Shown: one piece after another, positions 51,737 to 60,732 of the stretch
Layout of the letters: each line of letters opens with the position of its first letter
Position numbering within the stretch: position 1 is the first letter of the stretch
NCBI GenBank assembly: GCA_029906195.1
Contig: JARWSJ010000002.1
Coordinates: 1,426,001 to 1,490,000 of the forward strand
Length of the DNA: 64,000 nucleotides
DNA from: Chitinophagaceae bacterium 26-R-25
GTDB taxonomy: Bacteria > Bacteroidota > Bacteroidia > Chitinophagales > Chitinophagaceae
Reading direction: 5' to 3'
Position numbers and translations under genes: made by a program
The notes under the pieces: generated by a model
What the model was told of the DNA's origin: nothing
The model's input: the letters and a program-made list of their open reading frames with translations, nothing else
Databases searched by the model: none

Positions 51737-53404
51737 TTAATGCCCCGGGTAAAACACATTGCCGCCGTTGTCAAGCAAACAGGGGTTTGTATTTAAAGTG
51801 CCATCGCTATGAAATTTCCATTTGACGTTGCCTGTTCTGGCGTCGAAGGCGTAAAGGTAATTATCACTACATGTGACAAATACCGTTCCGAATGCTGCCA
51901 CAGGATTTGGTGGCATAACTCCTGAACCATGTTCGAAATAGAAACGCCATTGTAGCTTGCCGGTTTCGGCATTTAGCGCGACCATGTAACCTTCTCTTGT
52001 ACAGCAAAATAACATATTAGCGTCAACGTAAGGGCTGCCTAATACAAGCCCTGTATTTGGAGCTGTTGCATATTCCCATATAACTGAACCATCGTTAATG
52101 TTGAAATTAAAAATCGAGGAATTAGAATTGCTTGTATATGCCCCAATGTAAATAGAATGATTGTAGAGGCAAGCTCCTGACACTACATTGCCTGTTCCAA
52201 AAATGCGCCAGATTTCAGCTCCGGTTTGACCATCAAGGGCTGCTATTTGCGTTGCTTCTCCACCAAAATAAACAATGCCATTATTTACCATTGGTTTGTC
52301 CTGAACGATTCCGTATCTACGCTGCCATTTCAATTCACCTGTTTGTGCATTAAATGCCGATACCCCCGTGTTAAACTCGCCAACATAGACTACGCCGTTG
52401 CTAACTGTGGGATCAGAAAGTGTTCCATATCCGCCGCGAACAAGATAGCTGAACCATCTGATGGAGCCTGTGGCTTCGTCAAAAGCATAAACTGCGCTTT
52501 CGTTGTAATATTCAGTGTGGTTGCCAATGTAAATGCCGCCATTTTCTATCGAACTTGCCGTAAACTGACCGGCAGGAGTTGTTGTTTTCCATTTTAGTGT
52601 TCCGGTTTTTGCATCAAATGCGTAAAATGCGGTCCTGCCTCCGGCATAAACATTTCCATTGGCACATACTGGACTGGATACCTGTCCTCCCAAATAATAT
52701 TGCCAGGAAAGAGTACCGGTCGTTGGATTTATGGCATATAAATATCCATCGGCGCTGCCCACAAAAATGTTCATGGCCTGAGATACGAGTACAGTGTACT
52801 CTCGGCTGGTGTTATCTTCCGCTGTAACTATGTAATGTGCCGCGTAGGAAAAGTCCTGAGCCACGCCGCTTCCTTTAGAGATTTGCTTTCCCTGAAATTC
52901 AATGTCGGGCTTTAAAGCGGTAATATCGATACCCGGCAAAACATTAAGGAGGATGGTATCGTTGCTGTTAATTATGCCTGTTACATCCTGGGTAAGTGCC
53001 GGATTATTCTTTGACTTCAGAACGAAACTGGTGATTTTTTTCTCCGTCTTAAGAAAGTGAACAACTACTCTATAAGTGTTAGTGATTCCACTTGCAGCGC
53101 TGACAGTATATAAAACAGGGTTTGAAAAATTTTGTGCCTCTTTATTTGCTGGAGATACAGTGCCACCCGATAGCGCGATTGAAGGAACAAGATTGGTAAC
53201 AGTTGTGCCTTCGGGAATACTTAAAACGATGGAATCAGCTTTTATGTCGCCGTAAATGTCTTGCCGTAAGTTTTGGTTGTCCTGAAGACGTAGAATAAAG
53301 TTGGTAATAACTTCCTTATTCTTTGGCGCTTCTTTGGTAGTCTTATGGCATGCGGTTAACAGAGTAAGAATCAGCAGGAAAGAAAGGGCCGTATTTGTTC
53401 TCAT
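51737..53404 (-). CDS. PQQ-like beta-propeller lipoprotein with Ig-like repeats
   Basis: About 555 residues from MRTNTALSFLLILTLLTAC (lipobox Cys19). Two related N-terminal domains of about 80 residues (ITNFILRLQDNQNLRQDIYG and ITSFVLKSKNNPALTQDVTG) look like DUF5018 repeats. The remainder is a BamB/PQQ-like propeller with repeated blades (YLYAINPTTGTLSWQYYLGG, YAFDAKTGTLKWK, VSAFNAQTGELKWQ, IAALDGQTGAEIW). No catalytic residues are evident; probably a surface or periplasmic binding or scaffold lipoprotein. An in-frame ATG 19 codons upstream would bury the signal peptide and is rejected. Convergent with ygiN. Confidence 0.85.
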   Translation of the reverse strand: MRTNTALSFLLILTLLTACHKTTKEAPKNKEVITNFILRLQDNQNLRQDIYGDIKADSIVLSIPEGTTVTNLVPSIALSGGTVSPANKEAQNFSNPVLYTVSAASGITNTYRVVVHFLKTEKKITSFVLKSKNNPALTQDVTGIINSNDTILLNVLPGIDITALKPDIEFQGKQISKGSGVAQDFSYAAHYIVTAEDNTSREYTVLVSQAMNIFVGSADGYLYAINPTTGTLSWQYYLGGQVSSPVCANGNVYAGGRTAFYAFDAKTGTLKWKTTTPAGQFTASSIENGGIYIGNHTEYYNESAVYAFDEATGSIRWFSYLVRGGYGTLSDPTVSNGVVYVGEFNTGVSAFNAQTGELKWQRRYGIVQDKPMVNNGIVYFGGEATQIAALDGQTGAEIWRIFGTGNVVSGACLYNHSIYIGAYTSNSNSSIFNFNINDGSVIWEYATAPNTGLVLGSPYVDANMLFCCTREGYMVALNAETGKLQWRFYFEHGSGVMPPNPVAAFGTVFVTCSDNYLYAFDARTGNVKWKFHSDGTLNTNPCLLDNGGNVFYPGH

Positions 53405-53580
53405 GTGTAAGGTTATATAATAGGGATTAAGCCAAAAATAATATAAATTTTTCAAAGGCACGGGTCGGCCGTAAACTGTATCGTCATAGGAGGAGACAGA
53501 AGCGGAAATGCTGTTCAGGATGTTCCGCAGCCCATCCCGAACAGCCGATAAAAAAGTGTATGTATGTTTTTACAGCCCAG

Positions 53581-54414
53581 CTATTTTATTTTCACATTAG
53601 ACAAATCGCAATCATATATTACCTCCAGTGAATCATAAAAAATAATCCCAAATTGAGGCCGATTCGAATAAAAGTCATTGACTACGTACTTAGTAGGCAA
53701 TCCATAAGCATTATATTTTGTGATAGTAGGCTTCGGAAGATCTCTTACGGTGCCATCTGTTACGTAATAGGCATTGTTGACGCTATAGTCGCACTGCGTC
53801 AACTGCCATACAGGGTTTGTTCTGTAAGGGTTTATCTTATTGTCGTATAAAGGAGTAGGGTCATACACAAGATTGTTGCTGGCATTGTAAGTGAAATTGG
53901 CTACTCCGGAGTTCGCTCCCTGGGATTGCAAACGCTGGATTATCCGACCCTTACTGTCCAGCGAATAAACTTCCAGTACCTTCGCCCAATCGGGAAATTC
54001 AGGCGATGGAGCAGGGGAGGTACTGGTACCAATCATAGGGCCTCCCCAATAGACGTAGAAGGTATCTGTGATTTTGTTGGGGTAGTACTGATATGTTCTC
54101 CATTCAATTGCGTAGTCTGCGCCACTCTGTGTCCTTATATAATCTGTTAACCTGTTTTTATTGTCATAACGATAATAGAAATTGTAAACTCCCGAAAGTC
54201 CCTGGTCAGTAACCATCTGTGTCATACGGTCCTTTTTGTCATAGGCTACGTTATACACAAGCCTCAGCCCGCCAGTGTACATATTAATTTGAGTCACCTT
54301 GCATACATCGCAAGTGGTAAAAGGGTTCTGCTCAATATAATCATATGCTTTCTTACAACTGCCAGCAAAGATCATAAGAGCGAGAAGGAGCAAAGGGGTG
54401 AACTTACATTTCAT
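53581..54414 (-). CDS. Lipoprotein of unknown function with YD/RHS-like strands
   Basis: A 277-residue lipoprotein (MIFAGSC, Cys20). Its repeated strand pattern (LVYNVAYDKKDRMTQMVTDQ, NFYYRYDNKNRLTDYIRTQS) resembles YD repeats of RHS-like or DUF4595-type lipoproteins common in Bacteroidetes, but it is too short for a toxin shell. Two cysteines in TTCDVCKVTQ may bind metal or form a disulfide. A hairpin (GCTGTTCAGGATG paired with CATCCCGAACAGC, one mismatch) lies at 53510-53545 downstream. Confidence 0.65.
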   Translation of the reverse strand: MKCKFTPLLLLALMIFAGSCKKAYDYIEQNPFTTCDVCKVTQINMYTGGLRLVYNVAYDKKDRMTQMVTDQGLSGVYNFYYRYDNKNRLTDYIRTQSGADYAIEWRTYQYYPNKITDTFYVYWGGPMIGTSTSPAPSPEFPDWAKVLEVYSLDSKGRIIQRLQSQGANSGVANFTYNASNNLVYDPTPLYDNKINPYRTNPVWQLTQCDYSVNNAYYVTDGTVRDLPKPTITKYNAYGLPTKYVVNDFYSNRPQFGIIFYDSLEVIYDCDLSNVKIK

Positions 54415-54751
54415 AAAATGAGTTTTATAAATGAAAAAATAACACGCTTTTCAGGCAGGATTATTCAAGTTGGCAAGGGGTACACCAATCGCGGATTGAG
54501 TGAAAGCTTCAACGTTGAAGAAATAGCACATAAAGTTGTTCAGAGCGTCGTTCGATACGCTCAAAAAGATAAATCGGATACACAAATTTGTGTGAAGCGA
54601 GGTAAGAAAGAGGAATAGAAGTTTTTAGGATAGCATCGCCAAGATAACTAAATCAGCTGGCGCCTGCAATACCACAAAGCGGGAAGAGTTGGGGTGCAAA
54701 GTGTATTGCGGTGTCAGGAGATGTACGGTGTACGGTGTACGAAATTCGTGA

Positions 54752-54800
54752 GAGTGCTAGACCTGACAGGTTTCTAAAAAATCTGTCAGGTCTAGCACTC
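54752..54800. repeat. CCTGACAGG palindrome, copy 2
   Basis: Arms GAGTGCTAGACCTGACAGGT (from 54752) and the complement ending AGGTCTAGCACTC (to 54800), with a short AT loop. Core shared with 27371-27403, but the flanks GAGTGCT/AGCACTC extend this copy. Confidence 0.75.
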
Positions 54801-54819
54801 CGTCAATTTATTGCATGGT

Positions 54820-54853
54820 TATAAAAAGCGCGACCTAAGTCGCGCTTTTTATA
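54820..54853. terminator. Bidirectional terminator
   Basis: Perfect 15-bp arms (TATAAAAAGCGCGAC and complement) with loop CTAA. A/T tracts on both sides make it active in both directions; on the minus strand it lies 22 bp after the fucosidase stop codon. Confidence 0.88.
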
Positions 54854-54874
54854 TTGAGTTGAAAAATATTCTTG

Positions 54875-56221
54875 TTAATTCAAACCACCTTTGCCTCTGT
54901 AAAGACTTATTGGCTTGTCTAACTCAACGGCCAATACAGACATGTATTTGTCCTGCACAGACGCCGGAACATCGATGTAAACCAGGCCAGGAACAGGGCT
55001 CCATGATATTTTACCTACCACTTTATGTTGCAGCTTTTGTTGTGTGCCTACTACCCTGATGCTTTTAATATTGTTGTTCAATCCTTTCAGCATCACATTT
55101 CCTGTGACTTTGCCGGCAAGAAACAAGTAGAGTGTTGTAGAATCTTTTGATAAAGTTGTGGGACCATAAAAATGTCCTTGCGGTATACCACCCACGGTAT
55201 TGAAAATAGCTTCTGCATGTTTTTTGTTCCATGCACCCAGCTCTTTTAAAACATTCACTTCTTGCGCAGGAATGGTGCCATCTTCTTTCGGGCCTATATC
55301 AAGAAGCAGATTTCCGCCGTTGGAAATAGCATCTGCAAAAATGGTAATGACTTCATACGGTGTTTTCCATGCAGTGTCCTTTGGCTGATAGCCCCAGCTG
55401 CCATTGATGGTCATGCACAGTTCCCACCACTTGAATGCAGGTCTTGATACCGGGAAATTTTGTTCAGGTGTATCATAATCACCATAGCCTTGCAGACGTC
55501 CGTTAATGATGGCTGTGGGTTTGTCGCCCAAAATTATTCGGCGCACTTTGTCCGCTTGCCATTCTTCAGCACTGTGTTCCCAGTCGCCATCGAACCACCA
55601 TAGATCGGGGTGATATTGCTTGCTTATTTCGCTTATTTGTGCCTCGTAAAATTTTTGAAAGCGTGCCCAGCGTTGCGGATCATCAGCAACTTTATAACGG
55701 CTGCTGTCTTTCAGAAATCCCGGATAATCAGGGTAGCTCCAGTCAATCAGGGAAAAATAGGCGCCACGTTTGATGCCTTGTTTATCCAGCGCTTCGAAGA
55801 AAGGATTTACTAAATCCCTTTTCGCAGGTGTATTCTTAACTACGCTGTAATGATTTTGTGCAGTGGGCCAGAGTGCCACGCCATCATGGTGTTTGGTAGT
55901 AAGAACGGCATATCGTGCACCGCTTTCTTTTATTAATGCAGCCCATTGCTGCGGATTGTACTTTGAAGCTGTGAAGCCATTCATCTGCTTCATATAGTCC
56001 GCATGGCTGATTTTTTTATTGTGGAAGCTCCAGCTTTCATCAATACCATTTACATCATAAATACCCCAGTGAATGAATATGCCCAGTTTTGCATCGGCAA
56101 ACCACTGCATTTTCTCGCGTATTGAATCAGGCTGTGTATTTGTTTGTGTTTGTGCGAAAGCGCCTACAGAACACAATAGCATTAATATCAAACCTGTTGC
56201 AGGAAATAATCTCTTCGTCAT
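54875..56221 (-). CDS. GH29 alpha-L-fucosidase
   Basis: A 448-residue exported enzyme (signal peptide ending GAFAQ). TIM-barrel landmarks: WFADAKLGIFIHWGIYDVNG, YAVLTTKHHDGVALWPT, and DLWWFDGDWEHSAEEW, where one Asp is the retaining nucleophile; NGGNLLLDIGPKEDGTIP follows. It ends with a short beta domain. GH29 removes alpha-linked fucose from glycans, including glycoprotein and arabinogalactan glycans. Neighbour on the same strand: a glycosylasparaginase-like gene 249 bp upstream, suggesting glycoprotein sugar use. Confidence 0.93.
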   Translation of the reverse strand: MTKRLFPATGLILMLLCSVGAFAQTQTNTQPDSIREKMQWFADAKLGIFIHWGIYDVNGIDESWSFHNKKISHADYMKQMNGFTASKYNPQQWAALIKESGARYAVLTTKHHDGVALWPTAQNHYSVVKNTPAKRDLVNPFFEALDKQGIKRGAYFSLIDWSYPDYPGFLKDSSRYKVADDPQRWARFQKFYEAQISEISKQYHPDLWWFDGDWEHSAEEWQADKVRRIILGDKPTAIINGRLQGYGDYDTPEQNFPVSRPAFKWWELCMTINGSWGYQPKDTAWKTPYEVITIFADAISNGGNLLLDIGPKEDGTIPAQEVNVLKELGAWNKKHAEAIFNTVGGIPQGHFYGPTTLSKDSTTLYLFLAGKVTGNVMLKGLNNNIKSIRVVGTQQKLQHKVVGKISWSPVPGLVYIDVPASVQDKYMSVLAVELDKPISLYRGKGGLN

Positions 56222-56277
56222 AATATGCTGTCGTTATTTTGAACGGTGTAAAACTATTGTATGTTAAGGCAAAATTT

Positions 56278-56469
56278 GAAAGTCAAAAGTCAAAAAGCTC
56301 CACTATATTAACCGTTTGCCGGTGCCCATCTCGGCCTTTACCACTAAGACACAGAGGGCACTAAGCCTCACTAAGAGAGGTCCTTAGTGCATCTTAGTGT
56401 TCTTAGTGAGTTAGTGTTGAATGAGAGTTCCGCACAGTCGTTATGCCCTTTTTACTTTTGCCTTTTTAC
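56278..56469. repeat. Repeat cluster between AGA-like and GH29 genes
   Basis: GTCAAAAGTCAAAAAG low-complexity sequence at 56280-56296, then a CCACTAAG-type outer module at 56338-56420 (ACCACTAAGACACAGAGGGC ... CTTAGTGAGTTAGTG) without the inner module, then TTTTTACTTTTGCC sequence. No gene. Confidence 0.75.
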
Positions 56470-57492
56470 TTAAAAATAGTGCTTCGCATCCACCATGAAA
56501 TTGTTATTGTCTCCATAGCATACAGCAAAATTAAATCCTGACTGTAAACAGAATCCGCCGTATTCGCCTTTTTTATTAATGGCTATAAATCCAACCTGGT
56601 TTGCTTTTGCTCTTTCGTAATTCTTCTTTACAATGCGTTCCACTGCTTTTTTGCAGGCATCTTCAGGCTTGTATCCTTGCCGCATCAATTCAACCACCAG
56701 GTGGGTACCGCAGATTCTGATAACTTCTTCTCCCATTCCCGTTGCAGTGGCTGCACCCACTTCATTGTCCACAAACAAACCGGCGCCGATGATAGGGGAG
56801 TCGCCAAGTCGTCCACGCATTTTAAAACCCATGCCGCTTGTCGTACAGCTTCCGCTTACATTACCCATTGCATCGAGTGCCACCATGCCAATTGTGTCGT
56901 GGTTCCAATCGCCATTGTCAAAGCGTGTCGGCGCAAAAGGGCCGTGTCCTTTTTGTCCGGAATTTTCAATATTAATAACAGGTTTGTATTCTGCTTTTTT
57001 CAACCATTCTTTGTATGAACGTTCGGCATCGTCTGATAATTTTTGCGGTTCTAGCGGAAAGCCTTCTGCTACGGCAAATTGTTGCGCACCTTGTCCAACA
57101 AGCATTACATGCGGTGTTTTTTCCATTACCCTTCTTGCCACGGAAATAGGGTGTTTTATGCGCTCAATTGCGCCAACACTTCCACAGTTGCCATTTTCAT
57201 CCATAATGCTGGCATCCAATGTAACAATGCCATCCCGGTCAGGATTTGCGCCTAAGCCCACACAACAGTTTTGCGAAGCTTCCGTAACCATAACACCGGC
57301 TTCTACGGCATCGAGTGCCCGACCTTTGTTTTTCAGAATTTCCCATGCGGCCTTGTTGGCATTGATGCCTTCTGCCCAGGTGGAAATTACGATCGGCTTG
57401 AAACCGCCACGTGTAGCAGCGTTGAGTTTTGAAAAATACAGGCTACCTAATCCTAATGAACTTAATTGAAGAAAGCTTTTTCTGTTTAACAT
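56470..57492 (-). CDS. Glycosylasparaginase-like Ntn hydrolase
   Basis: A 340-residue member of the asparaginase-2/aspartylglucosaminidase family. The autocleavage site is clear: GDWNHDTIGMVALD, with Thr200 as the new N-terminal nucleophile after Asp199. Substrate-site stretches RGRLGDSPIIGAGLFVDNE and ATATGMGEE follow in the beta chain. The N-terminus MLNRKSFLQLSSLGLG resembles a Tat-type signal with a single Arg-Lys pair. Family enzymes cleave GlcNAc-Asn in glycoproteins or act as isoaspartyl peptidases; motif DT-IG with WNHD favours the glycosylasparaginase branch. Upstream of GH29 on the same strand. Confidence 0.9.
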   Translation of the reverse strand: MLNRKSFLQLSSLGLGSLYFSKLNAATRGGFKPIVISTWAEGINANKAAWEILKNKGRALDAVEAGVMVTEASQNCCVGLGANPDRDGIVTLDASIMDENGNCGSVGAIERIKHPISVARRVMEKTPHVMLVGQGAQQFAVAEGFPLEPQKLSDDAERSYKEWLKKAEYKPVINIENSGQKGHGPFAPTRFDNGDWNHDTIGMVALDAMGNVSGSCTTSGMGFKMRGRLGDSPIIGAGLFVDNEVGAATATGMGEEVIRICGTHLVVELMRQGYKPEDACKKAVERIVKKNYERAKANQVGFIAINKKGEYGGFCLQSGFNFAVCYGDNNNFMVDAKHYF

Positions 57493-57992
57493 GTGGCTTA
57501 AAAATTATTTATGAACAAAAAACCATAAACACCATCCCATTTCAGGCAAAGATGGACAATATAAAGTTACTTGTAGTTTTAATGCGACATAAATTAGAGC
57601 AATATCCTTGAATGATTTCCGGTTTTTTAGGAATCAGGAATCGGGAATTAGAAATTAGGAATTAGGAATTAGGAATTCCATGTCGTTTAGTTAGGCTGTT
57701 TGAGAAATTAAGGGCATGTCGCTTGTCATCCCGACGAAGGAGGGATCTGGGTGATTGTTAACGCATAGTGCGCGCTAGTGTTGGGCTCAGATCCCTCCTT
57801 CGTCGGGATGACAAGCGGTCTTTTCTAAGGGATCACAACCACCATTCCGTTCGGGAAAAAATCCTTAACTAAACGACATTGGATTTGTATTCATTCTTCA
57901 TTCTAATAATAAACCCGCTTGAAGCGGGCCTATTATTGGTCGATGATTTATTAATCAAAGATCTCCCTCATACAAATCGCGACTATCAGCGT
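57493..57992. repeat. Repeat-filled 500-bp gap with nested inverted repeat
   Basis: GGAATTAGGAATT low-complexity units (57635-57678). An outer inverted pair TGTCGTTTAGTTA (57681-57693) / TAACTAAACGACA (57868-57880) encloses perfect 28-bp arms at 57721-57748 and 57789-57816 (GCTTGTCATCCCGACGAAGG at the left end). A CCCGCTT/AAGCGGG hairpin at about 57905-57938 follows and may end the plus or minus transcripts. No gene seen. Confidence 0.75.
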
Positions 57993-59135
57993 CTACGGAA
58001 GAGTGATTTTAAGCACCTGGCCGCCGCCGATGGCATTGGGACCAAGTCCCACGTTAGATACATAGAGATTGCCGTCCGGTCCCATTGTCATGCCCGTAGG
58101 CAATGAGAGACCGCTTGCAATTACACTCATGTTGCCGTTTGGATCTATTCGTAAAACCCGACCCATGCCCGAAGTGGGGAATGGTGCGCCGACAGTCATT
58201 TCCAGCACATACATTCTATCGCGATCATCAAATACTAATCCAAGCACAGTATTGAGTCCTGTGGCAACTGCTTTTATTTGCGCTGAAGGTGTGATTTTAA
58301 AAATTTTAGAAGCGCCTCCCGGAATAGGAAATGTAAATAGGTTACCTACATAGAAGTTGCCATGATAAGAGAGCGCGGTTGGAACAATATGTCCCTGGCT
58401 GGCAGAAATATCAATAACGCGACTGATGTTTCCATTTGTAGTTACCTTAACCAGTTCCCCATGATTGGGTTCTACGGCATACAGATCGCCCTGCAAACTG
58501 ATCATGCTGTACCATGTGCCATCGGGTTCAAAGTCATCGGGTTCTGGATTCGCAACGGGGTGTGACATTTGCCATTCGCTGAGATTGGCTATCATCCACC
58601 ACTTTCCGTTGGCATCCACTTTTACAATGCCATTTGGCACCTTTGGAACGCCATGCGAACATCCCGCGCCGGCAAGTAATGCATACAACTGATTTCCGAC
58701 AAACGCAACGTCGGCAACACCTTCCACATATCCACCAATGATCTCGTTGGCGCTGCTGGTGGGGAATGAATCCGTTAACGTAGTGCGAACGCCCTGCCAG
58801 TTTACTTTTGAAATGCGACCGCCATATAAACTTCCTTTATAAGGACCTATCGGAAAAACAACCTGCGCGCATTGGTCAGTTATTGTGGTGCCGCCAACGC
58901 CGCCTTCCGCAACATAAAGATTTCCATCGGGACCCCATTTCAGTCCACGCGGATTATTAAAACCTGAAGAAAATACAGAAACACTTCCCTGAATGTTTTG
59001 TGTGGGTTTTGCATTTAGCAGTTCCACTCTTTGGTTTGTGCTTGACTGGTCCGTTGGCTTCGCTCCCTTCTCGCAGGAATAGAGAGAGAAAGTAGCAGGA
59101 ACGCCAATCATGATCAGTCTGATGAAACTTTTCAT
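57993..59135 (-). CDS. ScyD/ScyE-family propeller lipoprotein
   Basis: A 380-residue protein with signal peptide and lipobox-like FSLYSC (Cys21). Mature part is a six-bladed NHL/SMP-30-like propeller: FSSGFNNPRGLKWGPDGNLY, VAEGGVGGTT, VLRIDPNGNMSVIASGLSLP, TGMTMGPDGNLYVSNVG. The ScyD/ScyE family is named from the cyanobacterial scytonemin cluster, but members are widespread and mostly uncharacterised; no pigment genes are near. Probably an extracytoplasmic binding or lactonase-like protein. Confidence 0.82.
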   Translation of the reverse strand: MKSFIRLIMIGVPATFSLYSCEKGAKPTDQSSTNQRVELLNAKPTQNIQGSVSVFSSGFNNPRGLKWGPDGNLYVAEGGVGGTTITDQCAQVVFPIGPYKGSLYGGRISKVNWQGVRTTLTDSFPTSSANEIIGGYVEGVADVAFVGNQLYALLAGAGCSHGVPKVPNGIVKVDANGKWWMIANLSEWQMSHPVANPEPDDFEPDGTWYSMISLQGDLYAVEPNHGELVKVTTNGNISRVIDISASQGHIVPTALSYHGNFYVGNLFTFPIPGGASKIFKITPSAQIKAVATGLNTVLGLVFDDRDRMYVLEMTVGAPFPTSGMGRVLRIDPNGNMSVIASGLSLPTGMTMGPDGNLYVSNVGLGPNAIGGGQVLKITLP

Positions 59136-59635
59136 ATGAACCTCCTGTTGGATTGGTGAATAAATAGAACATTACAAATACCAGGAAAATAGGAGAAAGT
59201 TTGTGATGGGATATTAGGCTTTATGTATGAGGAGAATATCTTCTTGCGCAAGAAGTGACCAGCAGTATAAACGAAGTTTCAATTATAATTCAGAAAGGGA
59301 GGTGAAGCTAGTCATTTTTATGTGGATAGTCAAGAGGAGTTATTTGGTGGAACTTTTTTTAAGGCGAAACGATTGTAACTAAAAAGTTTTTGCGAACACT
59401 AACTGCAGGATTTTTCCATGGGCATGATCAAGAAAGGTTGTCCGGCCGTATTAACAGCTTGGGTAACCGAATTCTCGAAAAATTTTGCTGAGCGGGAAGG
59501 TCGGGGATTTTAACCTCTTGCCATGCATAACGCAGATGAGATTTTATCTGCAAAACTATTTTATCCAATTTTTTGCATTTGATAATAAATGGTATTAATT
59601 TAATGTGACATTTATAGTTCTCTTAAATATTTTTT
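59136..59635. other. Intergenic region upstream of the CBS-nuo genes
   Basis: 500 bp between divergent genes. I see no gene, clear palindrome or member of the repeat families here, which is unusual for this window. The last 120 bp are AT-rich and probably carry the promoter of the CBS and nuo genes, but no good TAnnTTTG box stands out. Confidence 0.5.
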
Positions 59636-60064
59636 ATGAACACTGTTCGAGATATCCTGCAAAAAAAGGGTAACACAGTGTACGGGGTAAGTCCTGATAG
59701 TTCCGTGTACGACGCATTAGAATCATTAGAAGAAAGGAATTTGGGTGCTCTCGTTGTAATAGAAAATGGAAAATTGATTGGAGTTTTTACGGAAAGAGAC
59801 TATGCCCGCAAAGTTATCCTCAAAGGGCGATCATCTAAAGAAACGCTTGTACGACACATAATGACAAGCCGCCCGGTATTTGTAACTCCTGATACAACTA
59901 TTGAAGAATGCATGCAAATGATGACAGATAAATATATCCGTCATCTTCCCGTTTTAAACGATGGAGAATTGGTGGGGGTTATCTCCATTGGAGATTTGGT
60001 AAAGTACATTATCACAGAAAAGGATTCAATAATAGAGCACCTGGAAAGGTATATTAAAAGCTGA
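59636..60064 (+). CDS. CBS-domain pair protein
   Basis: A 142-residue protein made of two CBS motifs forming one Bateman module: residues about 8-60 (VSPDSSVYDALESLEERNLG, ALVVIENGKLIGVFTERDYA) and 75-130 (VTPDTTIEECMQMMTDKYIR, HLPVLNDGELVGVISIGDLV). Such stand-alone proteins bind adenosyl nucleotides and sense energy state. It lies 65 bp before nuoA, so it may be co-transcribed with complex I; a REP-like palindrome occupies the junction. Confidence 0.9.
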   Translation: MNTVRDILQKKGNTVYGVSPDSSVYDALESLEERNLGALVVIENGKLIGVFTERDYARKVILKGRSSKETLVRHIMTSRPVFVTPDTTIEECMQMMTDKYIRHLPVLNDGELVGVISIGDLVKYIITEKDSIIEHLERYIKS

Positions 60065-60085
60065 GTTTAGGCGGGAAATTTTGTT

Positions 60086-60114
60086 GTAGAGACAAGGCAA
60101 CGCCTTGTCTCTAC
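60086..60114. repeat. GTAG-headed palindrome between CBS gene and nuoA
   Basis: GTAGAGACAAGGC (60086-60098) and its complement GCCTTGTCTCTAC (60102-60114) around AAC. Shares the AGACAAGGC core with the palindrome at 63861-63905. Confidence 0.8.
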
Positions 60115-60129
60115 GTGGCAGCGTAATGT

Positions 60130-60588
60130 ATGCCGGAAAATGGATTATTACCAAATGTGAAAGTTATGCCAGAAAGTAATGATCATGCTGTTTTATGGCC
60201 CTTTCTGCTGTATTCAGTGATAGTAGTTTTTTTGCTGGTCCTTATACTATCTCTGTCGTATGTACTGGGCCAAAGGCACAAAGAAAGAGCTACAGATCTT
60301 CCTTATGAAGGAGGTATACAACAAACAGGCTCCACGAAGATTCGTTTCTCAGCACAGTTTTATCTCGTAGCCATGTTGTTTGTAATATTTGATGTAGAAG
60401 CAGTGTTTATTATGTTATGGGCGCTTGGCTTTTATGAATTAGGTTGGGCGGGCTATATAGGCATATCAATCTTTATTGTACAGTTGGTGGTTGTATTGAT
60501 TTATGAATGGGGAATAGGTGCATTGGATTTTGGACCAGATGGAATCAAGATATTGAAAGCATTTAGGAAGGAACGGGGATTGTCATGA
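60130..60588 (+). CDS. nuoA: NADH-quinone oxidoreductase subunit A
   Basis: A 152-residue membrane subunit with three transmembrane helices (about 20-45, 75-98, 103-125). Family motifs: YEGGIQQTGSTKIRFSAQFY and LFVIFDVEAVFIMLWALGF, including the conserved Asp-Val-Glu. NuoA belongs to the membrane arm near the quinone site of complex I. First nuo gene here; the stop codon lies in a TCATGA repeat shared with the following gap. Confidence 0.94.
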   Translation: MPENGLLPNVKVMPESNDHAVLWPFLLYSVIVVFLLVLILSLSYVLGQRHKERATDLPYEGGIQQTGSTKIRFSAQFYLVAMLFVIFDVEAVFIMLWALGFYELGWAGYIGISIFIVQLVVVLIYEWGIGALDFGPDGIKILKAFRKERGLS

Positions 60589-60703
60589 TTTTCATGATTT
60601 GTGATGATTTGATTTTTATCGTTCGTTTAAATTTCCAATCTCAGATTTCCAATTAAAAAAGATCTTAAGCGATCATGACAATCATGACAATCATGAAAGT
60701 CTG
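60582..60703. repeat. TCATGA inverted repeat between nuoA and nuoB
   Basis: TGTCATGATTTTCATGATTT overlapping the nuoA stop codon pairs with GATCATGACAATCATGACAA near 60671. It takes up most of the 144-bp gap, which is long for a nuo junction. Confidence 0.65.
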
Positions 60704-60732
60704 CGTCCTGTCTTTAAAACTCATAACTCACT

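Noticed and set aside
54418-54618. Possible 66-codon gene starting MSFINEKITRFSGRIIQ
   Set aside because: Its start is 3 bp from the start codon of the divergent lipoprotein gene, leaving no room for a promoter, and no family is recognised. It cannot be excluded, but support is too weak.
56633-57469. 278-codon open frame on the plus strand opposite the glycosylasparaginase-like gene
   Set aside because: It is exactly antisense to a gene with an intact catalytic site, has no signal or domain, and its composition (Pro, Ser, Cys rich) is typical of a shadow frame.
57993-59135. Scytonemin-type pigment biosynthesis
   Set aside because: Only the ScyD/ScyE-like propeller is present; none of the other scy genes or aromatic pathway genes is nearby.
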